In this document: piece after piece, positions 1 to 18,096 of the stretch
Layout of the letters: the number at the start of each line of letters is the position of its first letter
Numbering within the stretch: the stretch's first letter is position 1
Source of the DNA: Coriaria nepalensis
Taxonomy: Eukaryota; Streptophyta; Magnoliopsida; Cucurbitales; Coriariaceae
Length of the DNA: 64,000 nucleotides
Assembly (NCBI GenBank): GCA_027186245.1
Contig: CP114498.1
Coordinates: 4,843,501-4,907,500, forward strand
Reading direction: 5' to 3'
The notes under the pieces: model-generated
Database searches by the model: none
Told to the model about the DNA's origin: nothing
What the model saw: only the letters and a program-made list of their open reading frames with translations
Translations under genes and position numbers: made by a program

Positions 1-391
1 TGGGGCATTTACAATTAACAAGGCGAATGGAAGGGAGGTAGCCTTGTATTACCTTAGGATAAAGGATAGTTTTAATTTATATATAGTTCAGTGGTGTCGG
101 TAAATTTAGGCTTAAGTTCAGGGATGTGAATATGTATATACCCTAGAGAGATATGGAGTCTTGAGAGAAAGAAAAGCAGCATAATGTTCCTTTCCAATTT
201 TTTTTTTTTCAGCTGTCTGCTATTTGCATTTCATTCTGAACTGCCTAACATACTTCTATTTTTTGATATAGATGCATTGCAAGCAGGGATTCAATTGAAA
301 CTTAGATGAACAGCCATCTTTTTAATTTTCATTGAATGCTTACATTGTCTAATATTTTAAACCATACTCTCACAGACAAGATAAATTGCAG

Positions 392-5150
<4,759 letters not shown>

Positions 5151-6343
5151 AAAAGGACAAAAAAAGTATCTTTTATTAGGATTCTCGCAGAAAGAAAATC
5201 ACCCATATATAGTTTTAGAGATTATCAAATATTATAATATCATCTCTTCTTGTACATGAGAAATTTCTTGATTCCACAGTTACAGGTCATATCACACTTC
5301 TGTTTCGAGAAAACTGTTCCGACAGACATTTATTCTGCCGTTTCCTCCCCCTCAGGGTAACACACGTTCGCAATATGAGAATATTCAGTGGGACTCAAAT
5401 AGCTGGGACTCAAATAGCTGTAAAAAAAGGGGGAAAATTTTGATATTTGTTTGGTAGTACATGTACCTGTGTTGTAGACAAAAGTTTCACTTTAATTAGG
5501 ACGGGGCAGATGCAGCGCCTTTTTAGTTCAACTGCATGCTCATCCTTTGTAATTGTCTTTTTTACCTCGCCTCTTGTTAAGGCTCATATCGATCAGATGC
5601 ATTTGAATTCATGCGTAGTTCTTGTATGCGGATCAATTTTAATTGCACATTTACTAGATTCATACTATTACATTTTGTCACCAATTTTTAAGTAAACTAT
5701 ATTTACAATCAATTGATCAATCTTGTATATAATAACTTTATAGTATTACATCATATATCTGTCACGTTTGACTATGGTTTAGATAAATTTATACACCATA
5801 TACAATTCATCTAAAAATTTCTTTACGTTGAAAAATCATTTGAATCTTATCCACATTAACTTCTCCAATCACCGAGAAAGAAAAGAGATTGCATTTTCAA
5901 GTTAACATTTCGTTATGGGTTCATCAAAGGTGTTTAAAAGCGTAGCATTCAATAAAAGAAAGAACAAAGATAACTACTATATCACTCAGCTCCATGTGAC
6001 TATTTTCGACATAATCTTGGTAGACTCACAAAAAGGATATGATATATTGTCAGATTTAATGCTTATTTTGAAGCATGTAATTATCATACATCCGACACGT
6101 TAGCCGCATATTGTTGCATCTCTTTTCTAAATCCATGTGTGGATATTAACACATCATAAACACGTTTTAATCTAATGATAATGAACATGCTTATCTGAAG
6201 GAACAACTAGATACATTCTTGATGAAGTGAGAGCAACTTCTAAGAGGCAGACAAAGAGATTGGAATTATATACGACATGCAAACTTGTTGGAATTCGATA
6301 TCATCTTCTGAAATCGAAAACTTACATCTTCAGTGTTTCCGGT
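5151..6343. other. Convergent intergenic spacer
   Basis: This stretch lies between the stop codons of the casein kinase gene (+) and the VPS2 gene (-). It must hold both 3' UTRs and polyadenylation sites. A 15-bp phrase, tgggactcaaatagc, is repeated side by side near 5389 and 5404. The short open frames here have no recognisable domain. I see no gene. Confidence 0.6.
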
Positions 6344-7804
6344 TCATGGATTTCTAAGAGCAGCCAAGCGCATCTCGAGCTCATCCATGCCAGAACTGTG
6401 TTATGATTGCTCATTGTTAGTTCATATTTGGACATATCATCTATAGATACATCTGGTAATCCAATATAAAAACTGTAGAAAAACTGTATATATGAAGGGT
6501 AAAAGAGTAAATACCTGCTGACATCCTCGGCATTCTTCGATGCAATTCTTCCTTTTGGAGCTGTTGACAACTACAAGAGAAAATTACAACAAAATCAGAC
6601 TTAAAACTATGACCAGACCAGGAGTACTAAAAAGAAATTGCGAAGTGTGAAACCAATTACTCCAACCTGTGAGGCAACATCAACACCAATTTCATCAAGC
6701 ACCTGTCATACAAAAAAGATGAAAACAAAGATAATTGTTTTAGTTCTTTAATTAGAGAATCAAACATTATAATCCTAATATTAATATATATATATATATA
6801 TTTTTTTTATTTTAAGAGGATCACTACTGTAGGCTTCCCTATTTCCCCCTGGGTTACTCGAACCTAAAACCTTGCTATCACTGAGCTATCACCTCATTGT
6901 CAATTATCAAAATTTAAAGGTTTCACCACTATATAAAGCCAATAGTCAATTTTCAGCACTTTAAAGTAAAAAATACAGGTCATGATGATTTAAGAGCCAC
7001 GCAATCGTTAAGTAGCAAGTGACGAGAGCTGTTCAGATATTTCTAACATAACTTAATCGATCATGATCAGGATTAATCTCATTAAGTGAAGAAAAATATA
7101 TGGAGGCAATTAAAGAGATCCACCTGGTTTGTCAGCTCTTCAGTCTCCTCCTCAGCCTCATCATTATCCAAGGCATCATCCAGGGCATCTGATATCATTT
7201 CAGTCTGCAGGAACAAGTGTTAGATTATTAACAGGAGAGTTCAATCAAGAAGCAAAAATTTTACTTCCTTTCCATGTAACTTGTTCTAAAAATTAGCATG
7301 ATCTTACAGTCATATCCATCTGTGCAGACTGCTTCTGAAATTCCCTAATCACCTTCGCTTGTTTGGCAGGAGCCATTTGCTGCAATAAAACATATAAGTA
7401 TTAACAGAGCGAAAACGAGAAGGGATAAAAAAAATCAATAAGTGTATATATATAATTTTTTTTTTAATATTGAATTCCAAAAACAAAATAAGGGTTTCTA
7501 TTTATAGTTGTCAAATATCATGCCTGTCCTCAATTATGGTAAAAAATAATTAATAGATTGCCAATAGCCTCTCATGATAAGTTATCATCCAATTTATATC
7601 TTCCATTTAGCAACTTCTACTGCAGGATGTATATGGTTGAACAGTACTTAATCTATTACTATCTGACCTTATTCATAGCCTCCATTGCCTTACTGGCACC
7701 CTTCAAACCGACAGAAACTGAAGTTTGAGCATGCATTGCCTGAAGAAGGGGGTGAGCACCATTCAGTGCATCAATAAATATAAGCACCTGAGGAGGTAAA
7801 ATGG

Positions 7805-7849
<45 letters not shown>

Positions 7850-10032
7850 GTATAAATAGAGAGGGAGAAGAAAAGGTTGAATGTGAACCTGTGTATGGGT
7901 CGCTATGCCTCTCATTTGAGCCCGACTACTCTGTAAGTTGGCTATCTGTTGCCTTAGCCTGACTAGCTGCCGAGCTAGTATTTTTGTTGCTGCCTGCAGA
8001 ATGTATAGACAAATTAATTGAGAAAGCAATATAATATTCTTCCACTGAAAAGAACATGAGCAACCAACACCAAAACAACTCAACTGATATTTATATCTAC
8101 CTCATTTCCAGTTTTAGCAGTTCTCTTTATCTCTGCAACAAGCTTCTTTTCCTGACAAGATATTAAAGTATATTAGAACTAATTGTAGAAAGAAAATGAT
8201 TATTTTACGAACTTGACTCACTTCTAATTGCAATGCTCCAATTTCCTTCTCTATACCTGACAACCACAAAGTACGTCCAATTAAAAAATAAGAAGGTTAA
8301 CTCTTATCCCAAATAAACTTTTTAAGCTACTGTAGAACCATAAAGTTCCTTTTTCTTAAATACATATAATCATATATCTTGGCACTCTGACTAATTTTAA
8401 AAGGCATCAGCATGAATGTAGAACAGTACACGATGTCAAGTAAATTAAAGAAGTCGAAGAAGTCCACGAACCTTATATTCTTCTTCTACTCTTACTAAAT
8501 GGCTTATCATAGCTGATAAAACGCATTCCAAAAAAGCCTATACTGACATCACTCAGTATCCACAATCAAATGACAGATCTATTACATTTTAACCAAAAGG
8601 TGGCCCACCTCATCTAACAAATATATTTCTAGCAAAGTGTAGCCATAAAAAATCACTTGCAGAAGTAATAAACAGCAATAGTATATATCTTTCTACCACT
8701 CAGTTGAATTCTTAAATATAAGGTAATTCATTAGACCGCAACTTGTTTCAGTTCTATAAAACTATTAAACTGTCATATTTCTATCATTCTATTCATTGTA
8801 AAGTATAAAAATATAAGATATTCTTACACTTAAACCAAATATATATTACAATCCACAAAGCTGTGGGACCAGTGCAAGAGCCCAACCACAGATTCACATC
8901 TCCTTAGCCGCACAAATTTTCAAAACTTTGCTAAGGATTCCAGCTGAAGTAGATTACAGATGTTGAACAAATTGACTCATGTTGGAAGTAAAACTGACGA
9001 AGCTCTCTTTATAGAAAGCATAATGTGTAAGGAGATCAGTTCAAATATAATTATCAATCAGCAACTCTTTTTTATGCACAAATGCAAGGTTATCACACAT
9101 TTAGAAAGTTCAAATGCAATGACTATAAAGTTCATCCACAGGGCACTTAAAAATCTGTTTTATGTGCAAGTATCATAATTTCTGATTAAGAGACAATATA
9201 GAAGAAAAGTGACATTAAAAGTCCATAAATAAAACCAAGAAATTAACAATTTAAGGCAACACCCAACACAGTTAAAAATGCATAAAAATCAGTACCACAA
9301 AAATCTATAATCAAATCACAAAACCATTGAGCAGCGATCAATCCCATAATGTATATGATTGAAGTCTAACACTACTTCAATTCACAGGTTGCAAAATTGA
9401 GGGCCCATTTATCATTTTCATCTGAGATTCATTCACAACACTCAACATATCTTACATCTTAGCCTACAGTGTACAAGACCTTTTTCCTTCATTTTTTGAG
9501 CCAAATACTGTCTATTTCGAATTGTCCCTCTTTGCATTAAGGAAGGAAGGAGTTGATACTATTCAAGTCAAGTACGTAGAGATAATAACAATATAAAATA
9601 TAAAACATGAAACTATTAAGCTAAAAGACGACATTAATTATGGTTAAGAGAGTAGAGAAAAAAAGCACAACAATAAGCATTGGATAGACATAATTGGAGG
9701 TATCAATAATACGATGAAAAAAATTTTAAAAAATCATAACATTGTGAATTTATTAGAAATGCAGTCAAAGTACCTCTTGTAGCGATGGTCATTTCTCTCC
9801 TACTCTCCCTAAGAACCTCTGCAATAAGAACAATCGAATTAAACAAGAGAGTGTAGAGTCAACCGGATTGGGAATTTGCTAAATCGAAATAAAATCAAAC
9901 CTATGAACTGGAGAAATACGAAAAAATTTGCATACATTCGTACTAAAATCGAGACGAGAACAAATCGATGAACAAAGAAGAAGAGTTAGAGCAGGAACCT
10001 TTGGCTTTGGGTTTCTTGGTGAAGATGTTCAT
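6344..10032 (-). CDS. ESCRT-III subunit, VPS2/CHMP2 family (VPS2.2/VPS2.3-like)
   Basis: Endosomal sorting component that polymerises on multivesicular bodies. Eleven exons in transcript order: 10032-9999, 9818-9774, 8256-8222, 8151-8101, 7993-7889, 7739-7668, 7379-7308, 7204-7124, 6702-6667, 6570-6515, 6395-6344. They total 639 nt and encode 212 residues in one uninterrupted frame, the usual family length. Start is MNIFTKKPKAK, followed by the basic helix RESRREMTIATRG, then KILARQLVRLRQQIANLQ and QMAPAKQAKVI, an acidic stretch DNDEAEEETEELT, and C-terminal ELEMRLAALRNP. That last piece carries the LxxRLxxLR core of a MIM1 motif that binds VPS4 MIT domains. The MNIF start fits VPS2.2/2.3 better than VPS2.1, but this is by memory. 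The second intron is 1.5 kb. The gene converges with the casein kinase gene. Confidence 0.94.
7806..7846. repeat. (TG)n(TA)n compound microsatellite in VPS2 intron
   Basis: A TG run passes directly into a TA run in the intron between VPS2 exons 5 and 6. It is simple sequence and likely length-polymorphic. Confidence 0.9.
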
Positions 10033-11453
10033 GGCGTCTGTTGAATAACCTGATCCTTAGCAAAGCACACGAATGGATGTACGTTCACAGAGAGAGAGAG
10101 AGAGAGGGAGAGGGAGAGAAGAATCAAGCAAGGAGATGCCGAGGTTTCTTACTCGAAAAGAGCTTGATTTCATAGAAGACGCGTAAATTCAATCCTTTTA
10201 TTTTCATTTCTCTCAATATTTTCCTAGACTCAACTTGGATTATTTTTGGGGAAAAATAAAAATAAAAAATTTGGGGCTTTTGGCTGCATGTTTTGAAAAT
10301 ACGTTTCTTATTTTAAAATAAATTTTGATAATGTATCATCATATAAAAAAAAGTGAAGGATATATTAAATTTTATTGAATTTTATTTTTTAATTACTTTT
10401 TAATAATCATAAAAAATATTTTTCAAATTTAAAAATTATATTTTCAATTTATCTTTTAATTTTATATTAATAAAAAAAAAAAAACATCGATCGAAGCCCA
10501 AAATCTAAAGCACCAAGCTCTATGCCCTTTTTTTTTTTTTTGCGCTAGGGCGGCGGCAAGATGAAATTTAGAAAAAAATAAAAAAAAATATAAATTTTAA
10601 ATTTTAAAGATAATTTTTTATAATTATTAAAAATTATAATACTTTACTATAACATATTAAATCATTTATACCAAAAATATTTTTTTTTTTCAAAATACAT
10701 TTCAAAATGTATTTTGAAACACATAGGCAGAGAAGGCCTTGGATGTTTTATATATTTATTAGGACAAAGAAGAGTATCAAAGTTCAGAATTCTTTTCAAA
10801 TTCACTATTTCTCTTTACGATTCCTTATATGGCTTTTTTTGGTTTTTTAGCTATAATATAAATAACTATTAGTAAAGTGAACGCTAAATTTAAATTTTTT
10901 TTGTCAAATGATTATATTTTTAAATTTGAATGGATAAAATTATTAATTTACTCTTATTTTCAATATCGAACTAAGATCTCGATCCTAAATTTCAAATCCA
11001 AATCTAGGTCCTAGATCTTTGACGAAGATGTTGGACCAAGATTTGGACTAGTATCCTCATTCGGTATGAAAAATAAAAGAAATGGAAGAGAGAGAGGTTG
11101 AGGAAGGAGAGAGAGAGAGAGAGAGCTTCCATGAAAATAAGATCCAAGCTTCCATGCAACCAATTGAAAAGGAATCGAGCTTCCAAGCTTCCTTGGAACC
11201 GAGATCTAATGGCAGAGAGAGATCGCAAAGGAGAGAGAGAAAGAGGAATGAGAATAAGAGGGGGAAGAATTTTTTTGGAAGAGAGCGAATATTTTGGAAT
11301 TTAATTTTTTTGATTTGAAAAAGAGAGTTAGTTGGAAAAAATTATGAGTTTTGATATATGTACCAAAACAAATATGAAAAAAGAGTCAACCAATCCGATA
11401 ATCTCTTCCGTTGATTTTGTTCCAATCTTGATGATTGATTTTGTTAACTATAC
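10033..11453. other. VPS2 upstream region and AT/GA-rich spacer
   Basis: The sequence immediately upstream of the VPS2 start (10033-10200) should hold its promoter and 5' UTR, including a (GA)n run near 10087-10120. From about 10240 to 10960 the DNA is very AT-rich, with long A and T tracts. From 11080 to 11260 it is GA-rich, and the open frames there are low-complexity Arg/Glu artefacts. No gene is seen. Confidence 0.6.
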
Positions 11454-11641
11454 TGTTAGTAACTAGAGTTAATTGCCAAGTTAGTTTGTTAGTTTCAATT
11501 AAACTTATTATGCAATTAGTTACATAAGCTAAATACCTTTTATGTATGCCTGCTGAGTTGTATAAATATTTGGTTTACTAGTTAATAAAGTAAGAGTGAT
11601 ATTCATTTTTGGCTATTCACTTTCTCTCTCCATATTTGACA
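11454..11641 (+). repeat. 5' LTR of copia-1
   Basis: The segment begins TGTTAG and ends TTTGACA, directly followed by a consensus primer-binding site, so it is read as a short (188 bp) copia LTR. It contains TATAAATAT near 11560. The 3' boundary is firm because of the adjacent primer site. The 5' boundary is an inference: another TGTTA lies about 13 bp upstream, and no partner LTR survives for comparison. Confidence 0.65.
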
Positions 11642-11653
11642 TGGTATCAGAGC
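11642..11653 (+). other. Primer-binding site (initiator tRNA-Met) of copia-1
   Basis: TGGTATCAGAGC is the standard plant Ty1/copia primer-binding site, complementary to the 3' end of initiator tRNA-Met. It sits immediately after the LTR end and fixes the element as + strand. Confidence 0.9.
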
Positions 11654-11819
11654 AAGAAAAGATATCACATTCTCGTTTCTTTCCTCCTGCTTTCTTCATA
11701 TACTCTACTCTACGTGAGATTGCGTGAGATCGCTTCCTTCTACAAATTTTGTTCGTTCTTCCACAAATCCCTCCATCCTCAACTCAATCAACCATCTATC
11801 AGTGCTCTTTTTTATTTTG

Positions 11820-14800
11820 ATTCCTTAATGACAGATCTCATAGCAGATTTACTAGCAAATGTCCTTGTCAATCGTGCTACTGCACCTGGAAGTGCAAATC
11901 AACAGGATCCTTACTTACATTTGGTTCCTACGATCGATCCTTGCAGTCCTCTATATGTGCATCCATCAGACACACTTGGAATGTGTCTTGTTTCATAAAA
12001 ACTCACTAGAAGCGCCAACTATGGCATTTGGAGTCGCGCGATGAAAATGGCATTGATTTCAAAGAACAAAATTGGATTCATCACAAGCCAATTTGCTAAA
12101 CCAGAGCTGCTCTCTGCTTACATTCTTCCTTAGGAATGTTGTAATGTATTGATATGCTCATGGATCTTGAACTCAGTTGAGAAGGATCTGTCAACTGATG
12201 TGGTACTTGCTACATCTGCCAAGGATTTCTGGGATGATTTACAAGAGCGTTTTGATAAAATCAATGGATTGTGTATTTACTCTATCCAAAAGGAGATTGT
12301 TATGCATCATCAAGGTAATTCATCTGCTGCTTCATATTTCACGAAACTAAAAGGACTATGGGACGAGTTTGCTGCCTTGAATACCTTTCCACACTACGAT
12401 TGTCCATGATCTATTGTCTATGCTCAATTTAATCAACAACAACATTTAATTTCATTCCTTATGAGACTTAACGAGTCTTTTAGCGCTAGTAGAAGTCAGA
12501 TTCTCATGATGATTCCCTTACCTACTGCTAACAAGGCATTGCTATGATCAATGAGGAAGAATCTAATCGTGTAGTTGCTACACATACTTCTGAAATACAA
12601 TTGAAATGACTACTTTGCATGGAAGTTCTGGTCATAAGCAATCCGGTAACAAATTTGGGAAACGGCTGAGTGCGAGAACTGTCACATTATTGGCCATAAG
12701 AAGGAGAATTTGTATAGGCTTATAGGTTATCCGCCTAGTCACAAATTGCATAAACCTAAGCCAACTAAACAGAATGCCTCAAATGTGAATGCACACACGC
12801 ATCGACTCTCCTCTGATCTATACAACCAAATTCTCAAACTACTCAATGCAGAACCTAAACCAGCTTCACCAGAGTTACAATAGGCAAATATAGTAGGTAT
12901 CAACACTAGCCTCCTTTCCATTAATCATGCCAATACATGGGTAACAGACACAGGAGCAACAAGTCATATGACCTTTAATTTTTCTGCATTAATTTCATCT
13001 ATTATATGTCCAAATTCACATGCATCTATTACTTTGCCTACTTGAAAAATATCATCATTTACACACATAGGATCAGTCTTCCTTTCTCCTTCCTTAATTT
13101 TACAAAATGTTCTATACCTACCAAAATTCAAGTTCAATCTTCTATTAGTTTCTCAACTTGCTAAAAATAATAAATGTGCTATTATTTTCTATCCTCTATT
13201 TTGTGTCTTTTAGGACTTCAAGACTAGGAATGTATTTAGGATTGGTAAGAGTTTTTCATGGTATTTACTACTTTGTCTTTCCAAATAAATATGCTCAGTC
13301 AACTTTTACTTTTTGTAATTCGAATTCTAGTTTTCCTCCTATTGTAACCAATGAATTCAATATTGAAAATACAAATAAAAACTTCAATTATACTCTTTGG
13401 CATTTCCCATTTTGGTCACATTTCTTTTGCCACACTTAAGCGCATTTCCCTAGTATCACAACATCTTGATGAAAATACTGTTAAATCTTGTTCTATTTGT
13501 CCATTGGCCAAACAATCTCGACTTTCATTTCCATAGAGTCATTCTCAAGCACTTGCACCTTTTCATCTCATCCATCTAGATGTCTAGGGTGCTCATAAAA
13601 CACCTCACCATTCTGGTGCTCGCTACTTTCTCACAATAGTCAATGATTACTCAAGGGCTGTTTGGACAGTCCTTATGCAAACCAAGTCTGAGACATTTTG
13701 CCATGTTAAATCCTTCATTCTCATGGCTCAAAAATAGTATGATTGCACTGTTAAATCCATTCGTAGTGATAACGAAACTGAGTTTATGAACACAGACTAC
13801 CGTATTTTTCTTTCTTCCCTTGGTATAGAACACCAATCTTCTTGCCCTTACACACCCCATCAAAATGACATTGTTGAGCGAAAACATCACCATCTTCTTG
13901 ACATTGCTTGTGCATTGAAATTTCAGGCTCATATTCCTACTATGTTTTAGGGTGACTGTATCTCTACTGCTACTTACTTAATAAACATAATACCTTCCTT
14001 TGTTTTAAATAACAAATCACCCTTTGAAATGTTATTTCATAAACCACCACATGTTGCTCACTTACGCGTCTTTGGCTGCCTTTGTTATACTACCAATTTG
14101 CACAATACTGACAAGTTTTCCCCCTCGTGCTTCACTCTCTGTTTTCATGGGTTATTCTCTCACTCAAAAAGGATATAGGACCTATAATATTGAGTCTGCA
14201 TCTTTTCATGTTAGTAGGGATGTCATCTTTCATGAAACTACCTTTCCTTTTGCTGTCTTTTCTCCTTCTTCTTCCATATTTCCTTCTGATACTACAGTTT
14301 TCTTTGATCATGATCTCCCTGCTCCCCTACCTTCTATTCCATCTACCTCTTTGTCCCCTCATTTGCACTCTCCATCCTTACTATCACCTTCCCCTCCTCC
14401 TCTCCGTCATTCCCACAGGCCTACTAAACCTGTTGTTTGGTCAAAAGATTTCTTTTGTCCAACTATCAGCTTTCCTTCTCATCTATCTACCTCTACTTTC
14501 AAGTTTCCTTTATCCGCCTCTCTTTCTTATAATCACCTTTCACCTCGCTACCAATGTTTTTTATCATCTCTCTCCTCTGTTCATGGGCCCTTATCTTATT
14601 CAGAGGCAATCACTAATGCACATTGGATTGAGGCTATGAAAAGTGAAATTACTGCATTAGAATCTAATGGTACATGGACACTTGTTCCCCTTTCTCCCGG
14701 CAAGAGAGCCATGGGTTCTAAATGGGTTTATAGTTAAACTCAAGTCTAATGGTATAGTGTGGAGAGATTCAAGGCCTGCTTAGTTGCTAAGGGATTTAAT

Positions 14801-15130
14801 CAGCAAGAAGGGATTGACTACACTAAGACCTTCAGTCCTGTGGCAAAAATGGTATCCTTTCGATCATAATGGCTATTGTCTTTGCCAAGAACTGGCCTCT
14901 CTTCTAGCTTAATGTATATAATGCATTTTTACAAGGGGATTTACTAGAAGAGGTTTACATGAAACTTCCTCAGGGTTGCGGTGAGAAGAATGATACACGG
15001 GTTGAACTCCTCCAATCTCTATATGGCTTGAAGCAGACCTCTCGCCAATGGAACTCTAAGCTCTCTTTTGCCCTTTTGGCCATGGTTAGCCAATCGGTCG
15101 ATTTGGCCATGCAAACATGTTTCCCTTATA
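11820..15130 (+). mobile_element. Copia-1: decayed Ty1/copia gag-pol, 3' truncated
   Basis: Ordered copia domains in broken frames. Gag of the UBN2 type (about 12149-12409, with AKDFWDDLQERFD) is followed by a zinc-knuckle remnant near 12676-12720. The protease motif WVTDTGATSHM lies near 12938 and the integrase zinc-finger remnant CSICPLAKQSR near 13492. The integrase core spans 13560-13800, with FLTIVNDYSR near 13628. After a Ser/Pro-rich linker (about 14230-14590), reverse transcriptase starts (SEAITNAHWIEAMKSE) and runs through LLQSLYGLKQTSRQWNSKL to about 15125. There similarity stops abruptly: no catalytic YVDD region, RNase H, polypurine tract or 3' LTR follows. Many stops and frameshifts make it non-functional. 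It belongs to the same broad group as copia-2. Confidence 0.85.
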
Positions 15131-16657
15131 TATTTTTTTTGTCTTTTATGATAATTTTAGGGATTGACCAGTAAAGTAGAAATACAGTTTACTTAATTTA
15201 AAGATGTTCAAGCAATTAAGGAATGAGTTTTTATCAAATCTAAGGATAGTGTCAATTTGGAAGGATCTATCTAAAAAAAAAGGTGAAATTTAACTAATTC
15301 AAGATATTTTTAAATAAATGCAGGATTTAGTCTCAAAGAGTGCTGCAAGCCAAAGTATTGAAGGGGAAGTTTGACATTGGCCAAAATTTTTACATTGGAT
15401 ATAACATTCCCTACTCTGACTGAGTTGAGTAGTTCACGTGTTTTCACTTTTTTATTGGTCAATGACAAAATTTATTTGTCACTACAAAAAATGTGCAACA
15501 TGTGCGGAGTTTATTGTCTTTCTTTGGGATCAACCAACCGTGTGATGTATTATTCTTGTCATTTTTACCCTCAAGAAAATGATTAAAATATAATATAAAC
15601 CTTAATTTATCTACGGAAAAATCGGTCAACTAAGCTTTCACACTTTTCAAAACATTCGAATATGACATGCACAAAGAATTGGATGCAAATTTGGAAATTA
15701 ACCGTAAGGCCCAATGACAATAGGCCACTAGTTCCATTAATTATTAAGTACCCTCATTTTTTCTTCTAGAGAAGAGAAGAGAAGAGAAGAGAAGAGAAGA
15801 GAAGAGAAGAGAAGATTATATTATATAATTATTCTCATCTTTCTTTTTTTTTTCTTTTTTCTTTTTATTTAAGAAAGAGTTATTAATCTTTTTTTTTTTT
15901 TGACATGTTTGTAGAGTTGTTTATTTCATTCTTCTTTATTTATAGAAATTAACGATTACCTTTTTACTTTTAAGAGTTTAAAAGATAAATTAAAATAATT
16001 ATTATATATTTATATAGCATTTGAATAATAAATATTACATAATTTAGAAGAAATATATATTATATTATATATATAACTTATATTTAGCATAATTCCATGC
16101 TTGCACGGGAATAAAATATAATATCTAATATATATAGTAAATAAAACAAGCTACACTTTCAATCTGACAAATCAAAGGCAACAATCAAAGTATTTTAGGC
16201 TTTTATTTTATTTTATTTGCTTACTAATTAGAAATCCTAACAGAAACAACAAATGCAGAGAAAGAATAAATGAGATGAATTCGACGAAAACGATCATCAA
16301 TGGAAATCATTCTGACCTTTCCCTAGAATTCTTTAGATTTTCATTTCGAATGGAATAGAGATTTTTTTGTGGAAATTACGAGAATATGACCCGAACCTAG
16401 AAATCCAAATACTCCCTAATTCTTTTGAAATATCGTTCCTAACCTAACAATTTGCAAATGAAGCTTAGCCATTCAAATACTCTATTGCACATTAATGAAT
16501 ACAAGGCTACATCGAAGAACAAAAAGAAAGAAGTGAAAAATAAAGAGAAAAATTAAAAATAAAAAAAAACGAAAAAAGAAAATGTCTTGCCATCTTCCAT
16601 CAAGCAAGTTCTAACCTAGAGGAGTTCAAATTAATGTACATAATTTTCTTAACAGGG
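15131..16657. other. AT-rich intergenic spacer
   Basis: No coding similarity is seen. It contains a pentamer (GAAGA)n array at about 15768-15815, pyrimidine tracts at 15836-15900 and AT-rich DNA after 15960. The part adjoining 16657 is expected to carry the 3' UTR of the RIC gene. Confidence 0.6.
15768..15815. repeat. (GAAGA)n pentanucleotide microsatellite
   Basis: About nine to ten perfect tandem GAAGA units lie in non-coding DNA. Confidence 0.95.
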
Positions 16658-17099
16658 TCATGTGAGTCCAGTTGAACACAATTGATCATCGTTAGTAGAT
16701 TCAGATACAGATCCACCCGATCCGAATCTAATCTCCAGAGATTGGATTGGATAAATATCAGAAGATATGGCTTTGGATCTTGGTGATCTAGGTAAAACTT
16801 CATTAGACGTTTCTTTCAGTTTCTTGCGTTGCGCTTTCTTGGTGATGTCTATAAGGGTCCCAAGATTCGTATCCGATACGTCCTTGGATTTTGTAGGGCG
16901 TCTTAATTTCAGTTTGTCAGATTTTTCTCTCGTAGGAGATTGAACTACAACTCCATTTGATCTTTGTCGTCTAGATGGTTTGGGCAACGCAGAATTTGAA
17001 ACTTGTATTGTACCTGATCAATCACCATGTAACTAGTCATCATCTATCAAAAGAAACAAAGAGTCTTATATGCATCAATACACTAACAGAAACTTATAG

Positions 17100-17130
<31 letters not shown>

Positions 17131-18096
17131 GAGAGACACGTTTGACTGGAACATCATCTTTAACATCTCTACTGAGGCTCAAAGGCGTTGCTGGAATCCC
17201 TGGTGGTGCTTTGAACTCATTCATCTGGGGTTCACCATGTATGCCTATTTCAGTCTTAGTATCAAAAGAATGGGAGAGAAAGGTCATCTGCTTTCTCATT
17301 TGTTTTCTAAATAAGATTAATTCATAATTGCACTTTAACATAATCTTTCAGATGTTAGTTCTTTTTTCTTCTTCATTTTCTTAATTATGTCATTCTAAGT
17401 AAATTGCTCCATAGATCCTATATCTATCTATCAGAAGAAAAAATGGTGTAACTAAGGGGGACATATGAGAATGCTTGGATGAACCAGAAAAATTTGGATA
17501 GTGCGGGATCTAAATAATGGCTAAGATGAAATGATCTATTTACTTTCGATGATGATATCTATAACGTATGCATATTGTATATCATCAAGTCCACGTCAAA
17601 ATTATGCAACAATTTTAATCTCTAATTTATCTTTAATTGTATTGGGTAAGGCCGTCGGAATTTTGTAGTGAAAAAACAAAAAAAAACAAAAAAAATTAAA
17701 ATAAAAAACTTCAAACAGAAGCAGATATATGAAAAAGATTTTACCCAGCTTGGAGAATTCACGGATGGACCTTCCCATCCTATATGCGCCACATGCTTGA
17801 CATCTGTGGGAAAACCAATCTCTATTTCAGGCTCTTTTTGTTGATCTGCAAAGCCATGAACCGGAAGTAAATTAATTAATTAGTACCTAAATTTCATTCA
17901 GGTGACTTAACTTTTTTGTAAGAATATTAAGATTCGGTTGTTCGAGATTGAAAATATCAACCCGGAAATCATGCGAAATAGTGTTAATTTTTTAAGTAAC
18001 TTGGGTAAAATAAATTAAAGAAAGAAGATAAGTTAACGTACCAAAAACGGAAGAGATATATCTTAGGCCTTTCATAAGGCCTTTCATGTTTGTCAT
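16658..18096 (-). CDS. ROP-interactive CRIB motif protein (RIC family)
   Basis: Effector of plant ROP/RAC small GTPases, acting at the plasma membrane on cytoskeleton and polarity. Exons in transcript order: 18096-18042, 17845-17745, 17224-17128, 17013-16658. The total is 609 nt, encoding 202 residues with GT..AG junctions in frame. The start MTNMKGLMKGLRYISSVF is the basic, hydrophobic N-terminus typical of the family. Exon 2 carries the CRIB motif, IGFPTDVKHVAHIGWEG, followed by PSVNSPSW and, across the junction, MNEFK. The family's two conserved His (H..H.G) are present. The C-terminal half is basic and low in similarity (SRRQRSNG, KKAQRKKLKE). I cannot assign a RIC number; RIC10/RIC11-like is a guess. 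Exon 3 ends directly on an AT microsatellite that supplies the splice donor. Confidence 0.92.
17100..17126. repeat. (AT)n microsatellite at RIC exon 3 splice donor
   Basis: On the minus strand the RIC exon 3 reads ..CAAG and the intron begins GTATATATAT, so the repeat contributes the donor positions after GT. The array is about 13 dinucleotides. Confidence 0.9.

Noticed and set aside
7763..8083. A 106-residue minus-strand frame covering a VPS2 exon
   Set aside because: Only its middle part is the true exon 5; its ends read into introns and a TA microsatellite.
11082..11318. Overlapping open frames rich in Arg and Glu
   Set aside because: They are a translation of a GA-rich low-complexity stretch; both strands are open for the same compositional reason and no domain is present.
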